Assembly: GCA_013398295.1 (NCBI GenBank)
Contig: VZSF01003226.1
Coordinates: 542,876-606,875, forward strand
Direction: 5' to 3'
Length of the DNA stretch: 64,000 bases
Source of the DNA: Chionis minor
Taxonomy: Eukaryota; Chordata; Aves; Charadriiformes; Chionididae
Numbering within the stretch: the first letter of the stretch is position 1; each line of letters starts with the position of its first letter. Of the stretch, positions 37,881 through 50,400 are shown piece after piece. The notes below the pieces were generated by a model. That model had not been told where the DNA came from and did no database searches. It worked only from the letters and a program-made list of their open reading frames with translations. The position numbers were made by a program, and so were the translations under genes.

Positions 37881-40800
37881 GTGTGTGCATGTTTCTTTTT
37901 CCCTATTTTAATGAGCTCGTGACCCCTAAAGGAGATGCCGCTGCTGTAATGGGTACTTTCTGCGGTGGCACGTGTAGCTTTTGGCACTGCGTGGGAAGTA
38001 CGGCTGCGCGTGTGAAGTATCAGATGCAATTACTTTCTCCTGTTCTGCTTGTCCATTAGGATTTTTTTTTTATCCCAAGCAGCGCTTTGGTAATTCTTAC
38101 ATAAAAAGCAGATACCTACAGTTGGTAGCTCATGAGTCTAAATTAACTCTGTGGTAAGAGGTAATTGTTCCGAGAAGGGGTCTCAGGGAGGCAGATAGGG
38201 CTGGCTCCTTTAGGAACCCCGTCAGCGCCGCAAGTGCTGCGACCCGGTGCCAGCACTGACTGATAAACGTGTCAACTTCTGGCAGGGGAGCGAAAGGGGG
38301 GGGCACAGTTTGAACCACAGATTAGCTTTAACAAAAATGCATCTTTTTTTTTACTTACTCCTACTCTTTGTACGCTTTGTACCCATGGTATTGCCATTAC
38401 ATGGAATGGTTTTTTTGACCTATTCAGTGATACACTTGCCATGTCTATATTCAGTATAAAAGAACAAGTTAAGTGGAAGTGACCACAATTTCTGTGCAGC
38501 TGAGGCTGACTGCGGCATGGCCAGGAGTCTCATATCTGCAGTGAAAGCACGAAATTTAGCAACACATTTTAGAGCGTTAGCAGAAATCTGCAGTTAAGGT
38601 ACAGCATTCTGCCAGTCAGACTCTTGAAAAATCAATAGCAAGGTATGCACTCATTTTTTTATGGAGAAGCTTATGATTTTCTTACAGCAACAAAATTAGC
38701 ATTAAGAGCTGGCTTCACGCAGACATTTATATGCTGGCATGAGTCATGAACTTGAAAAGGAGTCTGCCTAAGTAATTAATTTTCTCTGTGTTATTGCAGA
38801 TCTTGTTATTTGCTCGTATATTTTTTTAAAGGATCCATTCAAAATTTATTTTAACCATAAGGCTTTGGGCCGGATTTAATTTTGATAGTACTCCTCAGCA
38901 TGGCTTCCAATACAGGAGATAGTGGAAATTCAGTTTTAAATTCATGAGAGTCTTGCACTTTAAGTACTTGCCTGGCATTGAGTGGATCTGCCACAGAAGA
39001 CCAACCCATGTGTGTGTTCTTTTGCAAGTTGTTCCCTGCATCAGCTGCCATCTTTAACATGGGGCTAATTATGTGCATTGTAGAAATGTCTCGGGAGTTG
39101 AAAAGTCTTTGTGAAGAAGCTTGATTTCATAATGGCAGAGATTCCCTGAGGGGTGATCTGAAGCATCGCATCTCACCAAGATGTGATGTTGCAGGGACAG
39201 TGGAAATGCAATCATACACGTGTGGAGAGAACTGAGTCATTTACCTCCTTCTTCTCAGGCTGTGGCAGAAAAGAAAACAAGCACAGGCTGGTGGCAGCCT
39301 TAACTCTCATAGCAACCACCCATTTGCTTCAGATTGAGGTCCCTCTGGAAATCTCAGCTAGGGACACTCCTTAGGTGCGGGGAGATGCCCCAAAGGTAAG
39401 ACAGCACTGCAGAGCCCTCTTCTCTCCACCCTCATTATTGCTTCTCTGGATGATACTGACATGTAAATGAGAAGAGGTTCAAAATATGGGGCAGAAATAA
39501 TTGGATCACACAAGCACCACCTCATCAGGTGGTGTCCAGTTGATGCTGAAGGTCACCTAAAGGCTGCTGACAGGCTGGTACATAAACACAGTCCGTGCAC
39601 ATGAGGCAAATGCTAGTTTGCATTCTTGCGAACTGCTCTTTTTGACCTGTGTTTTGATGTTTTGATGCGGTCTAGATACGCCAACTGTGCTGGCGTAAAG
39701 CTGCCGAAGGCTTCCAGTGGCACTGCCTTATGACCACAGGTGCAAAACGGCATCCGCAAATATGTAGTGGATTGAAAAACATGCTCTGTGCCGCTGAGCA
39801 CTCACTGATGGGCTTACCATGTTGAGCCTCAGGAGTACAGTACTGAATTTTTGGGATATAAGAAACACAGCATGCTAGATTTATGGATTCTAGTGCAAAC
39901 TACAACACCAGAGAATAAAAATAAAAACACATCCACAATAAAAATGCTTATATTAGCAAATCCATCATTACAAAAGTACATGCTTTAGGTCCTAAGAGTT
40001 ACTGGCTTGGGAAAGTATGTTTTATTAAACATATATTTCAATGCTTGGATATTAAACATATATTTTAATGATATATTTTGGACACCAGCTATTTATCTCT
40101 TGGGAAAAAAGTTGTTTTTTTTTAGCTTACTGAACTCTTGAGTAATCAATTGGTTGCTATCCATAGATAAATGTATGCTAAAATGATGCTTAATATGGTT
40201 TACAAGTGTTACTGTGAGAGCCAGTTTGGAACACCTTGAATCCCTAATGTGATATGAAACTGCCATCAGTTGCAGGATAACGTAGTGTTTTACTTAAGTT
40301 CATGCTGTATAACTTTTCTGGAACTTGCTTTCCTTCAGGGAAAAACCAGGTCGTTTCTGTCGGATATTGCTTTGGCAACAAGAAGGCATCACACTAATCA
40401 AACCCTTTGGTTTACGTTGGATTTGTTAGCGCCAATCCCTTTTTTACACAAGGGATGAAAAGGGTTTGTTCTGGGAGAGATTTCTGGAAAAATCTAAGCC
40501 ACAGAAGTCATTAAAAGTCAGCAGTGCTTGTGCTTCCTATGGGGCATGCTCTTCTCCCACCTCCACTGGCTTTGGGATGGTACTTGTAGAGCAGACCAAT
40601 TCCATTTGACCCTGTGTTGTGGACATCAGAGGCAGAGGAGTTTCACAGCTCCTCAACGTCCCAGATGAGCACGCTTAATCATTATAAGCAAATTTGCTTT
40701 CCAGCCTCATAGGGTTCTGAAGGCATTGCTGCTGGAAAAGGCCTCTGCACGAGTGGCTTGTGTTATTAAGGAACACCATCTTAAGAGCAGTATGCTCCGA

Positions 40801-41814
40801 AAAAGGCCTGGAAAAAACCTATCCCAGGCACTATGTGGCTCAGATGCCAAAGTATGCAGCAAAAGCAAGTTAAATAAACTTTGTAATCTGTTCCTCCTAC
40901 TGATTGATAGCTGCTCACTAGGTATCATGATTTTGCCCTCCTTGGATTTACGCTGTTCCATTTTTGAAAACCTATTTTTCAACATCATCTTTCTTCATCA
41001 TAAAAGTAACAGGTATCAAAAGGGAAGTCCATGGTGTTCCTTACTTTCCTGGGTGTCTAGTTGTGGAAGAAATGCAGACTTGGGAAACCATCTGATGAAT
41101 CTTCCTGGGCAGGTAACCTTCCTGGACAGTAACCTGTGGTTCCTGTCCTTCTCAGAGGCTTAGTGTAAAAACATGGTCTCTGTCCTCTTCTTAAACACCT
41201 GACAGAGATGGAACATGCAGGAAAACAGCAGGGTGACTAAATGTTCAGAGTAGCGTGTTGCCAATGGGTTGCCTTTGATGATGTCCACCTCTGTATTCCA
41301 CCAGATAATCCATCGGGGAAAATACTACGTGGTGTCTAGTTGCAAAGGCTTAGTGCTGAACCAGAGGACTTGCAATCACAAATGCCCTTTCATCCTTTCA
41401 TCATGGAAATGATGAAGCTGTTGGCTTTTTTTCTTTTTTTTTAGCCTGATTCTTTCTTTTCCTCCAAAAGTAGGTGAAAACAGGCATGAGTTGAAGGCTG
41501 AGAAAAATTCCCACTGTTTAAAACAATGCTTAAATGTTCTTTCAGGATGTAAGAAATGAATTGCATTTTGGTAAAACATCTGAAACCTGGTGGCAATACT
41601 GTCTCTGAATCCCGCCAACTGTGCTTCTCTCTCAAGCTATCATTTTTAGAGGCTCACCCTTTTTCTGAAATATTTTCTAGGCTAGACACTAATTCCTCTG
41701 CTGACTTCTATTTATCTATCTGGCTTATTTATTTTGCCTTCCTTTGCTCTGGAGGAAGGGAGTGTCCATGTCAGGTTCTGGTTGCTTTTTCAGTAAAGTA
41801 GGAATTTATGCTGT
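37881..41814. other. Noncoding sequence without recognised genes
   Basis: Contains a short 28-bp-period imperfect doublet of ATTAAACATATATTT (40023-40070). Nothing else recognisable. Confidence 0.5.
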
Positions 41815-42130
41815 TTGCGCAGTACGTGGCAGAGCGAGCTCTCCGCTCACCCTTAGGGCTCTCCGGTATCACAGCCACGCTAAAGGGATCGCGCTGCTCT
41901 GGGAATACCACCGGTGCAAGGAGTTTGGGGGAGGCCGGTAGCTCCATGCGTTTTCAGGTCTCCCTGGCTTCCAGGCAGCCTTGGTGAAGTGATCCCAAGT
42001 TACAGTCGTTCTCCATTGCAAGAGGGGACAAGGAGGCTCCGAAAGGGGTGAGCTCCCCTGCGAGGATAGGGGAGAGGTGGGTCCCAGCGGGCTGCAGGGA
42101 AGCCCCACGCACGGGCGCTGGCTTTGGGGG
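41815..42130. promoter_or_regulatory. Small CpG-rich islet
   Basis: About ten CpGs in the first 140 bp (TGCGCAGTACGTGG, GAGCGAGC, GATCGCGCTG, CACCGGTGC), then a GC-rich G-run segment to about 42130. Stands out from the AT-rich flanks. No exon signature. Confidence 0.35.
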
Positions 42131-42435
42131 GACCAGCAGCTGCACAAACATCTCCCACCCCGTCTGGGCTTGAGGTTCTTCTTACATTAAACAAAATCAG
42201 CGTTCAGGAGGCTGTGGCTTGGTATATGGCCGCTGCTGTGTTGGCCTGCCTGGTAAATTGTTTTGGGATACCTTGGATATGAAAAGTGTGAAGAGGAAAA
42301 GTCCTTTTACTATATTATATTTTAAGGAAAGCCAGAGTGATTTCCAAATGTAGTCTGGCAGGGAAGGAATTGCCAATGAAGAAAATGTTGCTTTGAGCTT
42401 AGAAGGGAAATTTGCATTGCCCTGTCTCCTTTTCC

Positions 42436-42490
42436 ATATATATATATGTATGTATGTGTATGGAGATACATATACACACACACACACACA
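42436..42490. repeat. Compound (AT)n(GTAT)n...(AC)n microsatellite
   Basis: ATATATATAT, then GTATGTATGTGTATG, then after a short spacer about eight AC units. Alternating purine-pyrimidine sequence likely to be length-variable. Confidence 0.9.
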
Positions 42491-45400
42491 GAGAAATTAC
42501 TTGCTTTTGTAATAAAAAGGTTTTGCTTGTTCAGCATGCTTTGGTGTCTAACCAAGAACTTTTATTTTAACAACAGAATTGTTCTAAGACGCGCACTGAA
42601 GTTTTGGTTGGTTTTGATCAGCTATACAAATTACAGTCTCAGTTATTCTCACTGCAGAAAGACAGGCGGTCTTCCTACCTCCTGTGTGTGCCTAGAACCG
42701 TTCCCAGCATCAGTCTGGCAACAAGAAGTTTTGTCTGAGGAGCAGTTTTGACACCTCCCAGCTTTTTGCATCTGAGTGATTTTTGGTCTCCCAAGTACAG
42801 CAGTTTATACTGCAGCTCTGCACCACATCCATCCTCTCACAGGTACTAGCTAGAGGAGAGAGTGTAAAAATTTGTTCAATACGGGTTTGCAGAGCAACCT
42901 TTGATGCATGACCACACTGAATGGAGAGGAGAGAAACAAAATGTTGTGAATGATGTGGCCAAGGTTTGCCTAAATCTGAGCTGGATGTTGGGTTGTTTGG
43001 TCTCAACTCTGTACTTCTCTTCTTTGCAAGTTATATTAAAAACCCCTTGCTTTCCTGTGCTTAGTTTCTCCTCAGAAGGCTACGTGAAGAACTCTGCGTG
43101 ACGCCAAAAGCAATATTAGTTTTTGGAATCAGCTTTCAGGATGTGCTGAAAGTTGTGTAATCAGCACCTTACCTCTCAGAAAGACTGGGTGCTTTACTTT
43201 CCTACATCTCACAGGCACAGGGCATGGGAAAGTTGTTTTTTTCGGCTGCTCGAGAGACCTGACTGGAGAATTAAATGGTCTTGGAAGCGTGTCGAAAGTT
43301 TCTCCACCCTGGGTTCAAAGCTAGGCCCATCTTGACATCAGACTCTCTCTCCAGGCTATAACAATATTTTGAAGAAAAAAAAAAGTCAAATGAAACTTTA
43401 AAAGCATCGTAGTAACTAGAAGAACACAGTAGAAAAATGCTAAGTAAGGTCATGATTTTTGTTAAAACATAAGGGAAAAGCAGTAATAGCAGAGTGATAA
43501 GCACAGAGAAAGAAACGTACGCACACAGGGGCGTGAGCTGGTGTCCACAGGAGAGCCACGATTCAGGACAGGAGCTTCCTGGTGATCAGAAGCGACGTCT
43601 TGTGCTCTCAGTTTCAAAACCATGTTCCCTCTAGAGACTACAACGCTGCTGTCCTACAATGAATGTGCATTCCAAAAGCCCCTTAACACGACATAGTCAT
43701 GTTTTTACCTGCATTTGGTGAACGAAACAGGAGTGAGTGACCATAATGCCCTGCCTGAGGGTGCGCGGTGGTGCAACTTCAATTTATTTTGAAGTTTGGG
43801 GCACAGACTGTGAGGTCCAGAAGTTGCTTGAGATGTTGTTCAGCTTTCCTTGCTGCAGGTGCTGCACCCTGCATCCAAGCAGCAAATGGATGGTGGATAT
43901 CAGTACCCGCTTCATCGCCTTGGTGCATGTGAACCGGAGCTCTGACTCTCAGAGATGTGGTTTCTTTTTAGAAGGTTTCAATAATATTTGGTTTTAGATG
44001 ATATTTATGAAGCATCTTGAAGTCCACATAAGATAGGTCATTCAGGACTCTGCATGTGTAAGCAACTTGTCTCTCGTTTTCAGCAGCTGCCTAAGCAAGT
44101 TTTGCGATTAAACGTTGTATGTTTTGGACTGTGGTTCCACAGCCTGAGTGGTTTGGCAGCTACACTGGACGAGCGAGTTCCCACCCCTGGCACTGCACTT
44201 AGGGTAGTGTAAACTGGTGTGAAAGTGGGGTTTGCCTTTGATACAGTTGGGAGCCAGTTCTTGGGTGTCAAGAGATCCTTAACCCTGGTATGGCCGCTGG
44301 CCTACTAGGCTTACAAACTGCTGAATGCATTTTATAATGCAATATGCATAGAATAATTACTAGAAGTGGCCAAACGTAACCTGAAAACAGCTTTTTGTTC
44401 GGCAAAGAAACCTCCTCGCCTTGCAGGGTCGTGCAGAAAAGGCTGGTGGGGCCAGGGCGCTGGTCCACACTCCCTGGAGAATGAGCTGGGGCTTGGTGGG
44501 ACAAGCAGGAAACCAGTGCTGGTGCTGAGAGACACCCAGCTGGAACCATTCCCTGCTCCTGGCCCCCAGAGCTCACACCAAGCCAATGTTTGTGCAGGGC
44601 TCTAATGAGGAAAAGCAGTGTATTGTTCATTACTCATAATAACAAACTCCCCAGTCTCCAGATAAGCAAAACACTTCAGAATAAGCTGGACCTGGAGATT
44701 TGGACTGAAATGTCCCGAGGGGAGAAGCAGAGCCATTCAGATGATATGATAAGGGGCAATATCAGCGTGTATTTCTGCTGAGATCTCCTCTTCCTAAATG
44801 GTTAAGTAAACACCCAGGGAGCTGCTGGCCAGTTTGTCTCGTTTCAATATCTAGCATAGCGAAAAGCAAATAAATTACTCTGTAAACATTCAGATGGTAA
44901 CAGGTTGATGTACTGTGAGGAACATGAATTTTTAGAAAACAGAGCAAACTTTGCAAAGCTTGTCTATTTTTGAAGCAGTCATAAGCTTTTTAATAAGGTA
45001 GTTGATGTGAAATTCAGGGCTGATACCAAATTGAAACTGAGTTTAGGAATTAATGAAGACATTTATCCAAATACTTTTGTGTCAAGGCTAAATCTGTATT
45101 TTATTTTTTTTGTATTTTGCTTTCATGAATGATCTGGAATTTTAAACTGGATGATTATTGCCATTTGTGGAAGGTTACAGTTTTTAAGCACTGCAACTGC
45201 CAAAGGCCATAGAGAGATCTAGCAAAATCTGCAACTTCCAAGAGGAAATTCAATGTCATAGAGTTAGGTCAATGAGAGGAAAAAAATCCCAAGCCAAACT
45301 TTGATCAGTCAAAGCCCAGAGAAAAAGTGGTTGTATAGCAACAGTGGGGAAGAGGATCTGAGCATTAATAGATAACAAATTAAACACACCACAGTGTAAT

Positions 45401-45612
45401 TTGCAAAAAGGCAAAGACTGTTCTGGGCAAGGTTCCTAATGTTTCTGCTACATCTGATGTAGGATCTTCTCCAGTTTTTCCCTACAGGGGCTTAGTTTTA
45501 TATTCTCCTCAGTCTTTTACATAAAGCTTGCAGAATCACAAAACACAGCTCACAGATAACGTGTGTTAAAGTAATGGCATGGTTTTGTTTCAAGTTGTGT
45601 GCAGTGGGGATT

Positions 45613-45626
45613 TGTGTGTGTGTGTG
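45613..45626. repeat. Short (TG)7 run
   Basis: Seven TG units within TTTGTGTGTGTGTGTGCC. Confidence 0.85.
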
Positions 45627-45831
45627 CCCTGGACATGTATTTGGATTATTACAGGTCACAGTGATGGTTCTGAGTTATATTTATCCTTTGTCTTCCTTTT
45701 AAGTCCTCAGAGTGAACATTTCTGAACAGCACAGGCAAGACCGGGAATACTCCATGGAAGAACAGAGAACAACTAAAAAGCCTGTTCAGTGAACAAAGGA
45801 CAGGGATAGCCCAAAAAGTTAGGAAAAATTA

Positions 45832-46151
45832 CTTTAGGCCAGCTTTAATGAGAAGGCAGGTAGAGTTGGAAATACACAGTGTAAGAGGAGGGCCAGGAAT
45901 ACTTCAGAACTATTTTAAATTTAAAATTTAAATAAATTTTAAAATTACTAAAGGCCAGCTTTAATGAGAAGGCAGGTAGAGTTGGAAATACACAGTGTAA
46001 GAGGAGGGCCAGGAATACTTCAGAACTATTTTAAATTTAAAATTTAAATAAATTTTAAAATTATTAAAGGCCAGCTTTAATGAGAAGGCAGGCAGAGTTG
46101 GAAATACACCGTGTAAGAGGAGGGCCAGGAATACTTCAGAACTATTTTAAA
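45832..46151. repeat. 116-bp minisatellite, 2.8 tandem copies
   Basis: The unit starts GGCCAGCTTTAATGAGAAGG at 45837, 45953 and 46069, an exact period of 116 bp. Copies one and two look identical or nearly so; copy three differs by a few substitutions (GGCAGGCAGAG for GGCAGGTAGAG, CACCGTG for CACAGTG) and lacks the AT-rich tail. Each complete unit ends in an AT-only block with a palindromic core (TTTTAAATTTAAAATTTAAA). High identity indicates recent duplication, so copy number is likely polymorphic. No ORF spans the array. Confidence 0.95.
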
Positions 46152-46460
46152 ACATAATGTTCATATTTTTAAAAGTAGTAACAGAAAGAAGAGAGTTACT
46201 GCAGGTGACCAAAGAAATAAGCCAACTGAAAAAGGGTGACTCAAACTATGTATTAGGGAAAATATGTAAGACCAGTCAGAAAAAAGGAAGGATTTGCTTC
46301 ACCCATGGAGTTTGGTGTGCTCAAAACAAGCTTAGGAAGCATCTAAGGAAGCTTTATTTTGTATGGAAAAACTGGGCTTTATTGAAATACAGTATTGTCT
46401 CAAAAGGTGCTTGCCATCCTCAAAAAAATCATAACTTTTTGTCAGGATATTCCCTTAAAT

Positions 46461-46501
46461 TAAAAAAAAAACAAAACCAAAACCCAAACCAAACCAAACT
46501 A
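46461..46501. repeat. A-rich (CCAAA/CAAAA)n low-complexity tract
   Basis: A10 followed by CAAAACCAAAACCC and three or more CCAAA-type units. Purely low-complexity; no telomeric period. Confidence 0.85.
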
Positions 46502-47286
46502 AATGATGAGATTTTCTGCTGATAATTTACATTAGAGGCTGGAACAGAAGCAAAATTTTGCATGAAGGGGGAGGTTTTTCCAACCAGGCCTCTGTCTTGC
46601 TTTGCTTGGGTGAGCAAGATGTGACTGTCCAAAGGTGCCAAGCCTTGGGGAGCTGGAGCTCACAGCCGGACAGGTCTGTTGGGAAATCAGGCACACCCGA
46701 GGGCAGAACACCTCACCCTCCGAGCTTCAATCGTCCCTCGCTGCACGGAGGAGGGATGCCCGGGGTTGACGTTAAAGCCTCCTCAGCCTGGCAGCAAGTG
46801 GGAGAACAACCAGGAGCCCTTGTCCCTGCAGGGTGGCTCCATTCTCCTCCAGAAAGCATCTTTCTTTGTGGCACTGACACGTGTGGAGGGAGAGAGGTCT
46901 CCAACCCCCTACGGCTCTTCAAAACCGCTCCCCACAGAAAAGGGAAACTTCTGCAGTTCTCTGCCTTCCCTTCGCCTCGCTGCTGTGGGGCTCCTGGGAA
47001 GGGTAGAGGGAAGTGTGTCAGTGGAAAACGAGGAGTAAAGCTGTCGTGCACGTTGCACAGCTTTTCTGAATCCTTAGCGTTTAGGCAGAGCAAAAATAGC
47101 TTTAAAGAGAAACAGGCAGGCTGGAGTTCAGGTCCATGTCTTCAGCAGAACCCACAGTTATTCAACTTACAAACTCTGCAGTGTGATGGGTTAAGGAAAT
47201 GCCCTTTTGCTTCTGGGGAACGAGCCTGAATAATCTAAATGTAGTGGTCAATTATGAAATTACCAAACAATTAGGTTTCCTTCCTA
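46502..47286. other. Noncoding, GC-moderate; contains the longest ORF of the window without support
   Basis: A 223-codon + ORF (46558-47229) covers this stretch. Its composition is Ser/Gly/Pro-rich with no domain, no repeats and no conserved-looking motif. An overlapping 119-codon ORF on + and a 126-codon ORF on - are also open, which points to a locally stop-poor composition rather than coding. No splice or promoter signal fits it. Confidence 0.45.
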
Positions 47287-47490
47287 GTCCGTGCTCATAA
47301 ATGGCAGCGGGCGAGATGTGCATGGGTGTTGCATGTCCGAGCAGCGGTAAAGGAGCGAGGCTCTCCGGGAGAGCCAGCAGAGGCTCCTGCGACAAGCCCC
47401 GGCACTTGGCAGGCGGGAGAGCGGAGAAGGTGGTGACAGCGGGGGAATGCAGGGACCGCCGGTGGCCTCCGCAGAAGGGCACAGGCACGG
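47287..47490. promoter_or_regulatory. Small CpG islet with downstream donor-like site
   Basis: About 16 CpGs in roughly 205 bp (AGCGGGCGAG, CCGAGCAGCGG, GACCGCCGG), close to the number expected from base composition, against strong CpG depletion on both sides. A + strand ATGGCAGCGGGCGAG lies at its start and a donor-like TCG|GTAAGTG follows near 47597. This could be an alternative first exon or an unmethylated intragenic island. No protein family is recognised in the 103-codon frame. Confidence 0.35.
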
Positions 47491-50400
47491 CTCTTGCTTT
47501 GTGTGAACCTTTCAGAGCAGCGAGCATTTCTCAAGAGAACCTATCAGCCTTTCTTTTTTTGCTAAATATAAGACTGCCTTTCTCCTTCCTGGTCGGTAAG
47601 TGTGCTCCGTAGGCTGTGGGTGCTAAAGCCATCTGCAGACTCTATCCTTTTCCTCCTGCTCCCGTTATGTCTTTCTGTGACCAGCTCTGTAACGCTCTTG
47701 GAAAAGCTTTGCCACTCCTAATTTGCCTGCTGTCATTCCCCAGCATGGGGCTTGTTCCAGGGAAGGTGCAGGGGCCGGCCACCCTCTGCCTGGCTGTGTC
47801 TCAGGGAGGCAGGAGGGTGCCCAGCTGTGCACGGGGTCCAGGTGGGATTCGGGGCTCAGGTGGGATTTGCAAGCAGCGGGTGATGTTCCTTATGGGTGGG
47901 AGTGTCAGTCAAACAACGCTCCACCCTGCTTTACATCTCTCGTCACCAGTAAATACAAGTGGAAGTCAGAAGAGCCATCTTCTGCAGAAGGTCTTGTTCT
48001 CTTGGCAGTAGCCTGTACATCAAAGGATGGTGTTTCCTGTCTGTGCATTTAATGTAGGCTTTTCTGAGCCAAGTCCACACTAATCCTCTGGCCCCACATT
48101 CAGGAAAGCATCCTTCTTCAAGAAATCTCCTGAGCACCTGCTTTAATCTGAGGATCTGTTTTTCATGGCATCCTGCTTTCCAGAGTGAGAGGCAGGTTAA
48201 CATCCAGTGGAATGGGGGCTCAGGTGAACAGCAGCACTGAAACCCGTGATGACTTCCAGCTTAGAGAGACCTAAAGGCCTCTTCTGCAGAGAAACTTGAT
48301 CCATCTAAACCTCTAAATCTTCATGCAAAAGCTTAAGCTAATAGATCAGGTGAAGTTCAAATCAACTCCGAAATGTAAAATGCATTTATTTAAATATTAA
48401 TTCTTTTTTTTAATATTTATTCTTATTTATTTTGGGGGTAAAAAAATGTCATCTTTACTGATTCCACTTTTTCTCTTTCGTCCAAAAGCAATTTTGCAGA
48501 CATTGTATTTTTTCTGCTCTATTTTTCTTTTTGAAGACATTCAGCTTTGTGGATCTTTTTTTTTCCTCCCCTTTTCAGGCTTTATTTTGCAAGTAACTAT
48601 TTAGAGAGGAGTTCAGCATTTGTAGACGTTTGCTGGTAGCGTGGCGAGAATGCTAGTGATAGCACTGTATTTTCCTCTAAGGGACCCATTGATTACAGAT
48701 GAGGTGCCAAACTCCCTGAGATGTAGGCACATCAATATGGGAACTGCATCCCGGCTAAGATGAAGACGATCCCTAACACCATAATGCTGTTTTCTGTGGT
48801 AGGCAGGAATGATGATTAAAGAAAGTGTAGAAGACAGCAGAAAAATTAAGAAGGAAGTGTAAGATGTAAGGTATGATTTTCCATTCCTGATGGTTAGTGA
48901 TTTAGGGTCTTTTCGAACTAGACAGTAATGTGAGTGATTTTGTTTAATAGCCACTGATGGCTGCGAGCCTGTTTGGTTTTGGAACCCATTTGTGCTCCTG
49001 GCTGTCACTGTTGTGACAGCGAATTCCACAATGGAGTTATGTATGGCACAGAAAAATACTTCCTAACACTGACAGGGCCTGTCCTTTTGTAGGAAGAGAG
49101 ACCAAGAGGTAATGTAACCTCTTTTAGGAGTAATAAGGCCTGAATATGCAGTGTTTTAGGGGAGCGAATGTACAGTTGCACAAAATGTTTAATTACTCCA
49201 GTTTAATTGCAGGCCACTTTTCAAAGGCAACCTGTAAACATCCATTCCTCCCACTTCCCCTGCACCACGTATAGCAGTTGGGCGACCTCAGTGGGAATTG
49301 AGCTGACAGAAAATTAATCCACCAGAAGACTATTCATTTTCCTTCAGAGTAGCAGCCTTACCACACAGCCACTGAACCAGGAGCATGCGGACGGACACAA
49401 GGAAAGCAGCAGGATGCAGGACCACTTCCCTGGTGGCAACCCACCGCTGGACAGGTTAAGCCCATCATGAGTCTGCACAGGGTTTCAGTGACATAAGTGT
49501 TTGAGAAGTGTGGAGCAGCATATAGTCTTTGTCTAACTTATCATATAGATACCATAGCTTTTCAGGACTTTCTCATTAAGTGAGAAACTTGTTTGGCTTT
49601 TTATAATCCACTAAGGCAAATTCCACCCTCAGGGACACGGGCACAACAGCCACCCAAGTTTGAACAGAACATATTTTATTAACTTAACGAGAACGATGGG
49701 CTTGTTCGTATTGTGCTTGTGTAGGAGGAGCCTCGTAAATGTAGTTCTCCAATCTGTTCCACTGACCTCACTTGGAAAAAAAGTCTCACTAACTATGCTA
49801 CAAATGATAGCTACAAGTTTTCCTCCTCTTTATGATTTTTCTTCAGATCTTAACTCGAGATTTTCTGTTACAACATGAGGCATTAATGTACTGCTGTTTT
49901 GTATAATGCATAGTGCTTATCTGCGTATTGGCAGTGCCTTTATGTTCCAGTGCTGTAGGGAAGAAGTAGGAATTTACTTGCAGACGAAGCAACAGACACT
50001 GTCAAGGTCACTTCGGTATTTAGATTCAATGTCTGAATTTAAATCAAAAGAACATTCATTCCCGTAATTTATTTTCCTTTGTATATATCTCATATTATTT
50101 AATTACAACAATACCAGTTTTGCCATAATGGTATTGCTTATTTAATAATATTCAACTGAAAATACATGTGACAGTTAAAACTGATGAAAAGATCCTGAGT
50201 CAGCTAAAAAAGCCACAAAGTTCAGACGTTAAAGGATTGGCAGGTTCTAATAGAGATTTATTTCTTATCTCTATTTACAAAATTTGGTCTGATTTTTTAA
50301 AACTGAGGAAGGGAAACGTCTGAGTCTCCCTTCCCCCACTTAAAAAGTCTGCAAAGCTTTGTTAAGAAAATAGACAGAAAGGGCTTCGAGTAACGCATGT

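Larger units (their letters stand above)
42131..45829. other. Noncoding sequence without recognised genes
   Basis: Apart from two microsatellites (42436-42490 and 45613-45626) I see no gene or repeat here. ORFs are short and domain-free. Confidence 0.5.

Noticed and set aside
46558..47229. Longest ORF in the window, 223 codons on the + strand
   Set aside because: Low-information Ser/Gly/Pro-rich composition, no domain, and overlapping open frames on both strands. Explained by local base composition.
49018..49135. Sequence resembling an old amniote repeat fragment
   Set aside because: Similarity is a vague recollection over a short span; orientation and family could not be established.
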